This document shows, piece by piece, positions 12,401 to 22,576 of a stretch of DNA of 64,000 bases; within the stretch, counting starts at the first letter, position 1, and each line of letters starts with the position of its first letter. The position numbers and the translations under genes are program-made. Under the pieces are notes generated by a model. That model saw only the letters and a program-made list of their open reading frames with translations, was not told where the DNA came from and ran no database searches. Source of the DNA: Cryptomeria japonica (Eukaryota > Streptophyta > Pinopsida > Cupressales > Cupressaceae); assembly GCF_030272615.1 (NCBI RefSeq), contig NC_081414.1, forward strand, positions 307,931,164-307,995,163, in the 5' to 3' direction.

Positions 12401-12669
12401 GGTTTAACCTTTCTAGAATCTATTATTAGCTCATTCATGTACATTCTCTTGATATCAGTCGTTCCCAAATCCTCAATATGACAGTGGATGTAAACTTTTA
12501 CATCTTCAACATACATGACTCCTTACGTGACACGGGTTCAAGCTCTAACTGAATTGTCTAGGGTAGTCACATGCGGATATCACTTGAAAATCGGCCTAAG
12601 ATGGTCCTTGACCTCAACTTCAATTGGATTTGCAACAAACATAGGTACAAATGATGATCCTACTTCCAT
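9476..12669 (-). pseudogene. ORF2 of element D, full length (unknown function)
   Basis: About 1,064 codons; the most complete copy of this unknown protein. The ATG at 12,669 opens MEVGSSFVPMFVANPIE; the stop is at 9,476-9,478 after EIFKYIKLQ. Conserved blocks shared with E and B are RPIFK; VYIHCHIEDLGTTDI; FIWLDKPYKITKEAI with ITGLPLVG (12,220-12,300); YGSLIVCLMLFFINEIP, hydrophobic (about 11,880); WGYFKAFQKAMNSRMRVP with HIVEKYSTDICFMVKK (11,670-11,780); a Lys/Glu-rich basic part (11,222-11,578); LYDMLDDRRLST and RIISLMLGRVNEIIKETHK (10,740-10,940); an acidic Val/Asp/Glu tail (10,350-10,620); a coiled coil (9,734-9,991); and the C-terminal block near 9,500-9,730. Stops near 11,222 and 9,734 and a few frameshifts break it. 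No enzyme motif is recognisable. The acidic and coiled-coil parts suggest a structural or binding role, which is inference only. Confidence 0.72.
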
Positions 12670-13020
12670 GATTGAAGTTAAATACCTGTGAATCCCTGCT
12701 AGTGAAAAACTCTAAAGACCTCTTCCAATCATTGGTGAAATCGCTCAAGAAGAAATCTGATCGCATTGAATTTCCCTTAATCACTCTAAATCACTCTGAA
12801 TGCAAGGTGATAAAAAATGAAGTGAATTAGACCTTTTATCCTTCAAGAAAAAACCCTAATCTTTCATTGACATCAATGACTTCTGGTGGAAGATACCAGA
12901 TCTCGATCAAACATCTCCATGTTGGATAAGCATCTCCAATGTCTGGAACATCTTCCAGAATCTCTTCTCGGGGCATATGCAGTATATTCATGAATTTTTC
13001 CTACCCCTAAGGCATCTTCC

Positions 13021-14143
13021 TCAGTTACCAGTTGAGCTACCAGTCGGTGCAGGAGCAACCTCCTCTGCTAGATAAGTAACTGGTCCATTACAATCTGTAG
13101 ATTGATCTTTAGTCTTTCTGACCCATCTCTGGGTATGATCTTGCTGGATTTCATTAACCTTTTCTTTCCCTTTCTCATTTGTTCCTCCATTACTGGCTGA
13201 TGGATTTATGCTTCTATAGAATTTATCAATATGTCCAACGTCATTACATGCATAACATGTGACATTGTTCTTTTGAATTGCTTTTCTAAAACCAATATAA
13301 TTTCTTGACCTGCACTGATTAGCCATATGTCCAAATTTTCCACATGCATAACATTTTACATTCATTCTGCAATCTTCTATCTTATGACCATACTAATTAC
13401 ATTTGGCACATTGACCGGGAGTAGAATCAGGGTTCTGATTTGCTCTATTTCTACATTGCCTAGCCATGTGACCAAATTTATTTCAAACAAAATATCTACC
13501 ATTAAATTTATAAGCATTAAATTGCCTTACCAATGCCTTATGGTTTTGATCTTCATTTGTAGTACCAGAACTCTATCCTTGTTCAAATCCAAGTCCACTG
13601 GAATCACCATTCTGCCTTTGTCTCTCCAATAACTCATTTAGCTATGTTGAATTAATCTTGAATTTTTCTGTATACTCACTTGCAATAGTCAGATCATCTC
13701 TCAGAATTATCATTTGTCTCTCAAGCTCTTGTTCATTACTATGGGATTGTACTAAATCAGTTCTCAACATATCATTCTCATGAAGCAACCTACCACATTC
13801 TTCAAAATTTGTTCTTCATAGATACAACAAGATTTTATTCCTTTCTCTTCTGGTCGTCAATCTCTTTAGATATTCTCATAGTTATAGCTTGCCTTTCATT
13901 TCTCATAACCATGTTCTCCTGACTTAGTTTTTGACACTGTTCCTTAAGTGTATCTTTCTCTTCATCATCTTGATTTTGCAAAAGTTCCTTCCTCGTAGCT
14001 TGAACATATGAAAACCTCTCTTGTAGGACAAGAATGAATTCCTTAGCATAATTTAATTCATCTTGTAGCTTTAAGTTCTTCATCCTTTCAGCATCATAAT
14101 CTTCAAGTGCCACCTCAAGTTGCTTCTCCAAACTCATATCCAT
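13021..14143 (-). pseudogene. ORF1 of element D: coiled-coil plus zinc-knuckle protein
   Basis: A probable RNA-binding Gag substitute. The start is taken at 14,143 (MDMSLEKQLEVALEDYDAER), just after the primer site and leader, because ORF1 of E starts equivalently. The first 110 residues are a charged coiled coil. Then come up to four zinc knuckles (13,200-13,500), of which CYACGKFGHMANQC is intact and CYACNDVGHIDKFY has lost its last cysteine. The protein ends GSSTGN then a stop at 13,021, matching the end of ORF1 in E. No copia capsid (UBN2/DUF4219) domain is visible between the primer site and the knuckles. At least two interruptions exist between 13,365 and 13,835. About 350 noncoding bases separate it from ORF2. 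Confidence 0.72.
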
Positions 14144-14197
14144 GGATTCCAGATTTAGGATCCTCCTCAAGCTGTTAAACTTCCTCCAATACACAAG

Positions 14198-14210
14198 GCT
14201 CTGATACTAA
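14198..14210 (-). other. Primer binding site of element D
   Basis: The element strand reads TTAGTATCAGAGC, one base from the standard TTGGTATCAGAGC site for initiator Met tRNA, adjacent to the LTR at 14,212. Confidence 0.8.
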
Positions 14211-14211
14211 T

Positions 14212-15155
14212 TGTTGGAATCCAAGAACACTGAGAGGGGGGGTGAATTAGTGTTCTACCGAAAATCAATTTTAACCTTATTAAAACATGCATACACCAAC
14301 CGATATACCGGTACATATAGAATTAAAAGAAGTTAGGCAACCAATAAGCCAATCACATAAATGAATACCATAACACACAAAATTATACGTGGAAAACCTC
14401 AAAGAGGAAAAAACATTGTGGGATTTGTGACCCATAATATCAATCCATTGGCCATATGAAGAGATATTACAAAATATATGGGCCTCCACTTGCAGGAAGG
14501 CTTACAGCCTAGAGCTCACTGCTCAATCACAAAAGGAACCTCACTCACTACATACAAATCTAGACTACAATTTGGAGAAATGATTGAACTACAAAGATAA
14601 CATCATCTATGCCTGAATACAGTTCCAGTTAAGCTCTTTCTATTCCTATTTGAAACCTTAAACCCTTTACCAGAATAACCCTTACATAAATATCCTCACA
14701 TACATGATCTCTCTCATATGTTTCGCATTACATAACATCATCCTATTATCCAATCAATCCATTACATATCATATCTCAAAATGATCTAACCAACTGACCT
14801 ATATACCCTTTACAAGTTATCATACCTTATGTTAGCTTACAAAGATAAATACAATATCAATATACATGTTGGCTAGATAACATAAATACATGAATACCAA
14901 AAATAATTGTCAATACCGGATCCAAAAGATGCCGACCTCCAATACCGATAACCTGATTCTAAACCATGTCGACCTACATTGCCGGTAACCAAAGAATTCC
15001 TTTGAACCTGCTGGTGCCGGTGCTAGTATCAGTGAAGTGTCTGTGAAGTACTTGTCGGTAAACAACTAACCCAAAATATGAAGCCGAAATAAATTGCCAT
15101 GTTTCCATCAATGACAACATAGTGAAACCAACCAATTGAGTGTTAATTGCCAACA
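14212..15155 (-). repeat. Element D right LTR (5' LTR of the element)
   Basis: About 944 bases starting TGTTGGAATCCAAGAACACTGAG and ending TGCCAACA. It matches 8,245-9,178 with scattered, mostly transition differences. It is followed by the target duplication atttt. Confidence 0.88.
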
Positions 15156-15160
15156 ATTTT

Positions 15161-15617
15161 CACATGGTGACTGCATCTCTATCTGGTGAGAGTCTTGTTT
15201 TTCTTCATCCACACAACATACATGTGACCTGCATATCCTTCTCCTCCTGTGTTGATGTGATTAAGGTAGCATTCCACCTCTTCATCACAAACAACAACTC
15301 AAGCACCTTGCTCATCCTATTTGTACATTGGTCATAAGCTTGCCAATTGGCAACAACTCACTGTCAACACAACTCTTACCAGTTGACATCCTTTCCTTAC
15401 TGGTAATAGACTATACCGATAACTTCTCCATTTTGTCCACACAAGTCAAACACTAACTTGTGTACTGGTGACTTCAGTGATCATTCCTCTGAATGACATT
15501 CTCTTCCTTACCAGTGACCTGCAACACTAGTTGACGTCAATGACTGCACATCAACTGTATTCCCATACCGGTTGTCCTTCTATACCAGTTGACATCAATG
15601 ACAACACAATGCCAACA
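15161..15617 (-). repeat. Element C left LTR, second part
   Basis: This continues the LTR of C after the D insertion and matches 20,941-21,398, including the block with ACCAGTTGACATC and the terminal ACACAATGCCAACA. It is followed directly by the reverse polypurine tract of C. Confidence 0.88.
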
Positions 15618-15629
15618 ATCTCCCCCTTT
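15618..15629 (-). other. Polypurine tract of element C
   Basis: ATCTCCCCCTTT is the reverse of AAAGGGGGAGAT, at the inner edge of the LTR. A second copy with the same TTTGACA context lies near 15,762. Bases 15,630-17,000 are internal sequence of C in which I see no supportable gene; one short minus-strand open stretch at 16,459-16,650 has no recognisable feature. Confidence 0.8.
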
Positions 15630-17034
15630 GGCATTGATGTCAACACATGTAATATCTGACATACTACATAATATTTCTCCTCCTTTGTGTGATCCAAATC
15701 TTCTCCTTTGTATAATCCATATATTCTCACACATGTAGTATGTTGTATACTACATAATCTTTCTCCCCCTTTGACAACAATGGAAAAGGGAATTGTCAGG
15801 GTTTCACTCCTCCATGTATCTACCTGGCATTGATAGAAATATTTCTCTCACTTTTCTTGTTTATCGGATGCATATCCTCCTATCAGTTAGACTGCATCAC
15901 CTCCCGTTTGATCCCAAATTTCTTTAGAATCAAATGTGATTATACTATGAATACAACCAACCAAATGAAAAGTAGATACCCTTAACCATGAAATTCTTCT
16001 AGGTATTCCTACAACAATTTCTATCATCTATAGTCTAGGTAGTTAGTATACTCACAAGTTCAAGCATGTTGGCTCTATTTCATAAGCACTTGACCTCCTC
16101 CTGAGTCATACATCTCAGGTCCACAATGCTTGTCAAGTATAATACTGGGTCTCCAATCATCTCCACCACAACCTATGACATGATCCTAGATCTTCATAAT
16201 GCCATACAATGCCATCATCATGCCATAAATTAAATCAATTATCCCAAAACATGCATGCCTGCATGATAAACAATCGGACCAACATATGTCATTCAAGTTT
16301 TTAACAACACCACCTGAGACATAACTTCCCATTCCATGTTGTCGGGGCTAATGCAATAATCTCCAACTTCTTTGTCTTACATAACTTGCAAGTACCTGAT
16401 TAGAAATCATGCCGACAACATCCTGCACATACTGGTTTCCTGTACCAGTCCATTATCACTACTGGAGAACCTTCCTATAACTCCTAACATTTTGTGTCAC
16501 TGTGCATCTGATTTCAATTGATAATCTCCATCCATTGACACATGCAGTAGTGATCCAAAACTTATCTGTAGGTGTGTAGCCAAGGCAACCACTACACACA
16601 CATATATTCTCATTTCCATCCTTCATACATGTAGCATCTTGTTCTTCCAAGTGCCCTTCTTTACTGAGGGGGTGAATGATCTAGCCAATATGTTACTCCC
16701 CCTGAGGTCCTGCATCTCCTTTATGCCTTAGGAGATATCACCTATGCATTGAATGTACAATGTTGGCTCATGGTTGCATCCTCTTTCTTCTTCCCCCATA
16801 CTTGCTTGGTCTCATTCTTCTTCCCATTTTCACTCATGGGAGTAGATCTTACCTTCTTTTGCTAATGGGTCCTTTCATTTCCAGACTCTACATCACAACC
16901 AGAAGTAGTACTATAGTAGCACACAACATCCATCCCAAATTCATGATTAGGGAATCTCTTAACATACTGGTTTGACCATCTTCTTCTGGTCAAGTTGCTG
17001 TGACTAGCAACCAAAACTGGTGGACCTCTTGATC

Positions 17035-18740
17035 CTACAAGGACATTTCTCCTTTGGTTCCATGTGAGTCTCTAACTTCCATATGCTCTATATTTATTTC
17101 TATGTTGAGCATGGTTGCTATACCTGCCTCCATGTGACTGCAGGTCCTTCCTGCATTCATAACTTCTATGGCCAATTCCATTGCAGTTATAACAAACATT
17201 ATTTGCATAAATAGGAGAGGGGATATGCATGTATCTACTCCTTGATACAATTTTCTCATTTTCATGAAATCTATGAGATCCTAGACTAACCCTTCTAGAT
17301 CCCTTTCTACATTCTTCTACCATGTGCTCATAGCCATTACATGCGAACCAATAACCAGTAAATAATGGCCTATGGCTCACAAATTTATCCTGCCATGCAT
17401 GGGAAGATCTTACCAGTTTAGCATCTCCATTTCTTCTTCTTTGGGGATGGATCCTAGGTTGTCCATTCTATGCAGCTCTTCCATTTGGTATCTTCTTCTC
17501 CCACACTTGCTTTTTCCTATGGGAAGTAGCATTCCTTTGTCCTCTACCGGTAGGAGATCTTCTTTGTTGTCTTCTCATGTTCCTACTTTCGGTGAAGTTG
17601 TCTTCTCCCATATTCCCTTTTCCTTTGGGATCTGCAATGTTCCTTCTTCTTGCAGCACTGGTCCTCATCATTGCCTACATATCTTCACCGGTTGTGGTTA
17701 GATCAACCTTCTTCCGGAGAGCATTTCTAACTATGAAGGTTTGTCCCTTGTTCTCTCCATTTAAGGAGACAAACAAAATGTCATTGAGGGGGACATTCTT
17801 GCTGGTGGAGCATTCACCAACACCACTTCCTAATCCTTCAATTTCCTTAGCATGCTTTTGCCTTTTCAATATTTTGTCCAAGGCATCATTGCTACCATCA
17901 AACCAGATTCTTACCTTGAGCTCATCCTAACATTTCTCAAAGTCATTTAAGAGAATCTCCATTTCTCCAACCAGCTGTTGATATTCTTTATCTTTTACTT
18001 CTAGCTCAGATGCTAGATCTTTACACTAACACTCATTGGTGTCTTCTTCTCAAGTCTTCAACTCTGAGATACATTTCTCAGATTCTTCAAGGCATTTTAT
18101 CAACTGATTTTGCTCCACTATAGAAGAATTCTTAAATAACTTGTATTCATTTTTCACTCTACTGAGTTCTTCAAGTACATTTACAAGTTAACCTTCAAGA
18201 TCAACTTCTGCTCCATCTTCTTCTTTATTTTCACTATCACTGCCAAACACATCTTGCCGGTAGGAGTGATCTGCATGATCATTATCAGATGTGTGCCTCT
18301 CATCTTCTACTTCTTGATCCATGAAGAGGTGGGTTCCTTCATCATCATTGTTGCAGCTGCTAGTAGATCCGCCTTCATCATCTGCAGATACATGAGATGC
18401 ATTTCTCTTTATATCTTCACAAGCTGGTCCTACAATAGTAGGCTCATTTCTATAGAGATTCTTCAATCTATCCCATAAGATTTTTGCAGATCTGCATCTA
18501 TCCACCTCTGAGGAAACATCATCAGATAAACTATAGAGTATAGCCTTCATTGCTGCATCATTACACTGGTTTCTTCTTTCTGCATCTGAATCGGTGGGAG
18601 GACTGACTTTACTAGGGCAGCCATTTACAACAAACATCCACCCATCAAACCCTAGAGAGGATAGGTAGACTTCCATTCTACAACTCTAAATGGAATAGTT
18701 TGAATCATCAAAAACTGGACCAGGGATTGACACTAAACAA
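17035..18740 (-). pseudogene. Gag-like pseudogene of element C
   Basis: On the minus strand the N-terminal copia gag block is clear: a VFDDSNYSI segment with a nonsense codon, then MEVYLSSLGFDGWMFVVNGC, AILYSLSDDV and AKILWDRLKNLYRNE (18,420-18,720), as in DUF4219/UBN2-type gags. After that the usual middle of the capsid domain is replaced by an acidic Asp/Glu/Ser stretch (18,200-18,380). A coiled-coil region and the typical segment ALDKILKRQKHAKEIEGLGS (17,800-17,900) follow, then zinc knuckles with CYNCNGIGHRSYEC intact (17,150-17,200) and an upstream knuckle whose first Cys is Trp. There are many stops. No protease, integrase or RT follows, so C is a gag-only element. The exact start and stop cannot be set because the natural start codon is not obvious. 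Confidence 0.75.
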
Positions 18741-18804
18741 GCAATTGTAACTTTAATCCAGAACCTACCCAAGCTAGAGAAAGCTTATCAACTGAGAACC
18801 TAGG

Positions 18805-18816
18805 GCTCTGATACCA
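18805..18816 (-). other. Primer binding site of element C
   Basis: The element strand reads TGGTATCAGAGC, the exact standard initiator Met tRNA primer site, two bases from the LTR at 18,819. Confidence 0.88.
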
Positions 18817-18818
18817 AC

Positions 18819-21398
18819 TGTTAGACATAATGCACCACTGAGAGGGGGGTGAATCAGTGGTTCTCAAAATTTTCCCTTTAACCAGCCTATGTGAGTATAC
18901 CAATTAACACATCTAGTTGAATGCAGTCTTACCGGTTAGAAGGGAGACTAACACAAATGCACTCACACATAAAAGGGACATCACATAACACAAACATATA
19001 CGAGGAAAACCCAAAATGGGAAAAACCTCAGTGAGAAATACTGCTAGAGTCTACTGCTCCAATCCAGCCTCACAATGAATCTTTGATTACAATGTTTAGG
19101 GCACCAACCCAAGGAGCACCGACCCCTGATTTAGGGCGCCAACCCCTAATTTTAGGGCAACAACCCAAGGAGCTACAACCCCTTATTTTAGGGAACCAAC
19201 CCAAGGAGCTACAACCCCTACACCAAGCTCCAACTCAGTTATTACAAAATCATGTTTTCATACCAAAGTTATCTTCTTGTTACAAAATAACTTTGTAACT
19301 CTCAAGAATGTCTCTCCACCGGTTCTCCTCTATACAGATATATGTCAGTTCTCTGTTCACCTTTTCTCTGCAACAACCTTGTCTCCTGCTACAAATCACA
19401 CTCTATTGCACCCTTGTTGGTTCAGCCTCTTCTCCCTCTCTGTTGGTTCCACACTCTACAGGTTATGCACTCTGTCGATTCTCTCTTCTCTCTACTACAC
19501 TACTGCTCTCCACCGGTACTACACTTTGTTGGTTCTATGCTTGCCTTCTCTGCAGTCTTCTTCAATTCTCCTCTGCTGGTATGGTCACTGCCAGTTTTCT
19601 CACTACTGTTGGTTGAGCACTTCAACCCTGTTCTTCCTCACACTTAGTCTCTTCTTCTTCTTCTTCTTGATGAGCACTTGATTGATTTCTCCTTGCATGC
19701 AGTAACACTCCCTCATCCAGCACCAACACTCAATGGTTTTTTCTTGCATATTTATAACTTGGTTTTCTCGCCAAAAGCCAATTCAAATTTCAGGTGGCTA
19801 GGGTTTCCTCATCAACCTCGAGGAAAACCAATTGCAATCAGATCTCAATCGATCTGATCACCTGGATTGATGAACTATAACTCATCAATCAACCTCACCA
19901 TTTTGTGCCTTCTAGAACACGCCTTCTATTTTTAGCATTTTGTTCTTAAACTGTTAGTGGATTTCTTGGTCGATCACCAAGATTGGTTCTGCAATTTCCT
20001 TCACCTGCTTGGATCTGCTTAATTAGTCTGAGCGGGATCTCTATTGTCCATTGACCTCGAGCTGCAAACAACTTCTTTGCATCCTATGAATCTCGCAGTC
20101 GACATAAATGTCGACCTATCACCATCTACCTAGCCACCTGACACTTAACTGACTCAACAAACTGACCTGTGCATGCTTGCCACTTCACCTCCACATGGAA
20201 ACTGTGTCGGCATCCACCTTTTCTTGAACATCTGTGTTGGTATGGATTGGATCACCGACCATTTCCATTACTGGGTTCATCTATCATCTTAATAACCCTG
20301 TTGGTTAAACCCTTAACTAGACTGTCATCAACCTTGCACCTCCCTTCTCTTCTGATGGAACTCTCAACTGGTCAACACTCTTTCTATCCTACCTTATGTG
20401 CATCTTCATTAGATGGGAGTCTTTTGCATTTGCACTTTATTTGCATTACCGGTGGACATAAATACTTGTAAACATCTTGATCACACCATGTCATCAACCT
20501 TCAACAGACTCCATCTTCAATAAGGCCATTGTCCTTTATCTGAAGCTGCTCAGCCTTGCCTTCTTCTTCATCAGCCCAAACCATATATCAACCGGTTTGT
20601 CAAAGTGACAAACCCATCACTTTTCATCTATCCCAGGAGCACATCATGCCTTCTCAGTTGGTTTAGTGCATATCCCTGAATTCATGCACTTGAGGCATCT
20701 TTGTGATTCACTGGTAGATCCGGTGTGAGCCTTCAAACACCCGCCTTTACCTCTTCTTCCTTATCTCACAAAACTATGATGCACATTTTGCATAATAGGA
20801 GATAAGCTCCACTTACTGGTGGTAGTGAATCCTTGTCATCTGCATCCTACAATGCACTCATGTGGCTTCCCTATTTGTGCAGCATATCATCAAACATGCA
20901 CATGCGATCTGGTGTGGGCACATTCACTGTCAATTATCTTTGTCATGGTCACTGCATCTCTATCCGGTGTGATTCCTACTGTTCTGAATCCACACAACAT
21001 GCCTGTGACTTGGACGTTCTTCTCCTCCTGTGTTGATGTGATTTAGGTAGCATTTCGCCTCTTCATCACAAACAACAGCTCAAGCACCTTGCTCATCCTC
21101 TTTGTACATTGGTCATAAGCTTTCCAGTTGGCAACAACTCACTGTCAACACAACTCATACCAGTTGACATCCTTTCCTTACCGGTGATAGACTGTACCTG
21201 TAACCTGTCCATTTCATCCACACAAGTCAAACACTAACTTGTGTACTGGTGGCTCTAGTGATCATTCCTTTGAATGACATTCTCTTCCTTACCGGTGACC
21301 TGCAACACTAGTTGACATCAATGACTGCACATCAATTGTATTCCCATACCGGTTGTCCTTTTATACCAGTTGACATCAATGACAACACAATGCCAACA
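18819..21398 (-). repeat. Element C right LTR (5' LTR of the element), 2,580 bases
   Basis: The complete LTR, from TGTTAGACATAATGCACC to TGCCAACA, is followed by the target duplication agaat. It is long for a copia-type LTR. It is studded with ACCGGT palindromes (near 18,931, 19,319, 19,512, 20,450, 20,591, 21,181, 21,292, 21,348) and with one-base-decayed forms of them. About 80-100 bases near 20,465-20,560 have no counterpart in the left copy. Confidence 0.88.
19749..19756 (-). promoter_or_regulatory. Candidate TATA box, element C right LTR
   Basis: TATTTATA reads TATAAATA on the element strand and is conserved with 7,143-7,150 of the other LTR. Confidence 0.5.
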
Positions 21399-22576
21399 AG
21401 AATGATCAGTTGAAGCTTGAATTTGTGCAAACAAAGAATGATGGACAAGAATTTGAAAGGCATATCATAATTTTGAGATATGAGCTTTCTACTGCTAATG
21501 AGTACAAAGAAAAATTCAAAGCTAGCTTGGCCCGGTTAGATGAGATGTTGGAATGTCAGAGACATGGGAAAGACATGCAAGGACTTGGATATGAGAAAGG
21601 AGAATCCTCCGGTTCTAGACAAACCAATCATCAATAGAAGAACAAGAAACCTCTGGTAAGACATCCTAATGCCTATAAATTCAATGGTAAATGTTTTGTT
21701 TGTGGAAAATTTGGTCATATGACAAATCAATGCAGAAATAAGATGAATAATGGGATGAAGAATAATGTGATGAATAATGATCCTACCTTTACCAGTCGAT
21801 TTTTCCTATGCAACAACTTTGGTCATAAGTCAAATATGTGTAGAATGGTGAACAATTTTTAGAATAAGAGATTTTATGCTTGTGGAATGTTTGGACATAT
21901 TTCTAACCAATGCAAGATGAGAACAAATTAGATGAATTTCAGGCCTATGCAGAGAAAGGTCACATTGAAAAATATTGCAGGAGCAAGAACATGAGCAACA
22001 ATGGTCTGGTAAACAAGAATAAATTAGATTAAAAAGTAAAAGCTAAAGTGGAAGAGATCAGAGATCAACATACGAAGATTTGGGTTAAGAAGGAAGAATC
22101 AAATGTGTAGAATGGCTCCACACTTGAATTTGATGTTGGATCCTCATTCGGTAACTAAGGCCAAATTCCTTGGGGTGAAATCTTATCATGTAGATCTTTA
22201 AAACCCCCTTTTGGAGATATGTACCTGATCAAGGATGGTTGCAGATGATGGAGATCAGCTGTGTAGTTGATATTTGGAAGATTTCATGGTGATCTGAGAT
22301 TTTGGTGAATGAATTCAAGAAAAACAGGCTATCCGGAAAGCCTTTAGGGTTGTGCATTTATTACAACTTAAAGTTAGGTTTTCGATGGATAAAAAGGAAT
22401 TTCAATCATTCATTCATCACATTGCAAATGAAGAGAAAGAGTGGAAGAGCAAGGCAAACAAGATTGAGCAGTGAAAACCAAGCTTGAAGCAGTCAGTCAA
22501 GGATTCCTAGCATCCGATTGAGATTGAAAAGGTATTTATCCATTTGAGCGCTATCTTATCATACCCTAATTTTGAA

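Larger units (their letters stand above)
8245..15155 (-). mobile_element. Element D: non-autonomous LTR element with ORF1 and ORF2
   Basis: The ends are TGTTG...CCAACA, flanked by ctttt (8,240-8,244) and atttt (15,156-15,160), a 5-base duplication with one change. D interrupts the left LTR of C, because C's LTR resumes at 15,161 with a CACATGGTGACTGCATCTC block found at 20,940 in the other copy. The reverse orientation is shown by the primer site at 14,198 and the polypurine tract at 9,179. Inside are a coiled-coil/zinc-knuckle ORF1 and an ORF2 of about 1,060 codons, and no pol. Because it lies inside C, which lies inside E, it is the youngest of these three insertions. Confidence 0.85.
6215..21398 (-). 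mobile_element. Element C: gag-only LTR retrotransposon, about 8.3 kb without its insert
   Basis: Both ends are TGTT...AACA and are flanked by the exact 5-base duplication agaat (6,210-6,214 and 21,399-21,403), so this is one insertion into ORF1 of E. It is reverse oriented: a tRNA-iMet primer site lies left of the LTR at 18,819 and a polypurine tract lies right of the left LTR at 15,618. The internal region (15,618-18,818) is only 3.2 kb and shows gag sequence but no pol. The LTRs are very long at about 2.5-2.6 kb. It is therefore non-autonomous and would need enzymes from another copia element. Element D sits inside its left LTR. Confidence 0.88.
5828..22158 (+). pseudogene. ORF1 of E: coiled-coil plus zinc-knuckle protein, split by element C
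   Basis: This is a nucleocapsid-like protein, probably RNA-binding and doing the Gag job of a non-autonomous element. The first exon-like piece is 5,828-6,214, then C interrupts, and coding resumes at 21,404. The ATG at 5,828 was chosen because the ORF1 start of D aligns there. The N-terminal half is a long charged coiled coil (LIEKLKDQVSTSREKRKELM). After the C insertion comes the typical gag segment LARLDEMLECQRHGKDMQGL, then at least three CX2CX4HX4C-type knuckles (CFVCGKFGHMTNQC intact; the next two have lost a cysteine) between about 21,690 and 21,930. The protein ends GSSFGN then TAA at 22,156; ORF1 of D ends GSSTGN. I cannot find the UBN2/DUF4219 capsid domain that copia gags carry. 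Stops and at least one frameshift (near 5,905) disable it. Confidence 0.7.

Noticed and set aside
17372-17930. Plus-strand frames of 109 and 117 codons
   Set aside because: They are antisense to the gag and zinc-knuckle region of C and have no features of their own.
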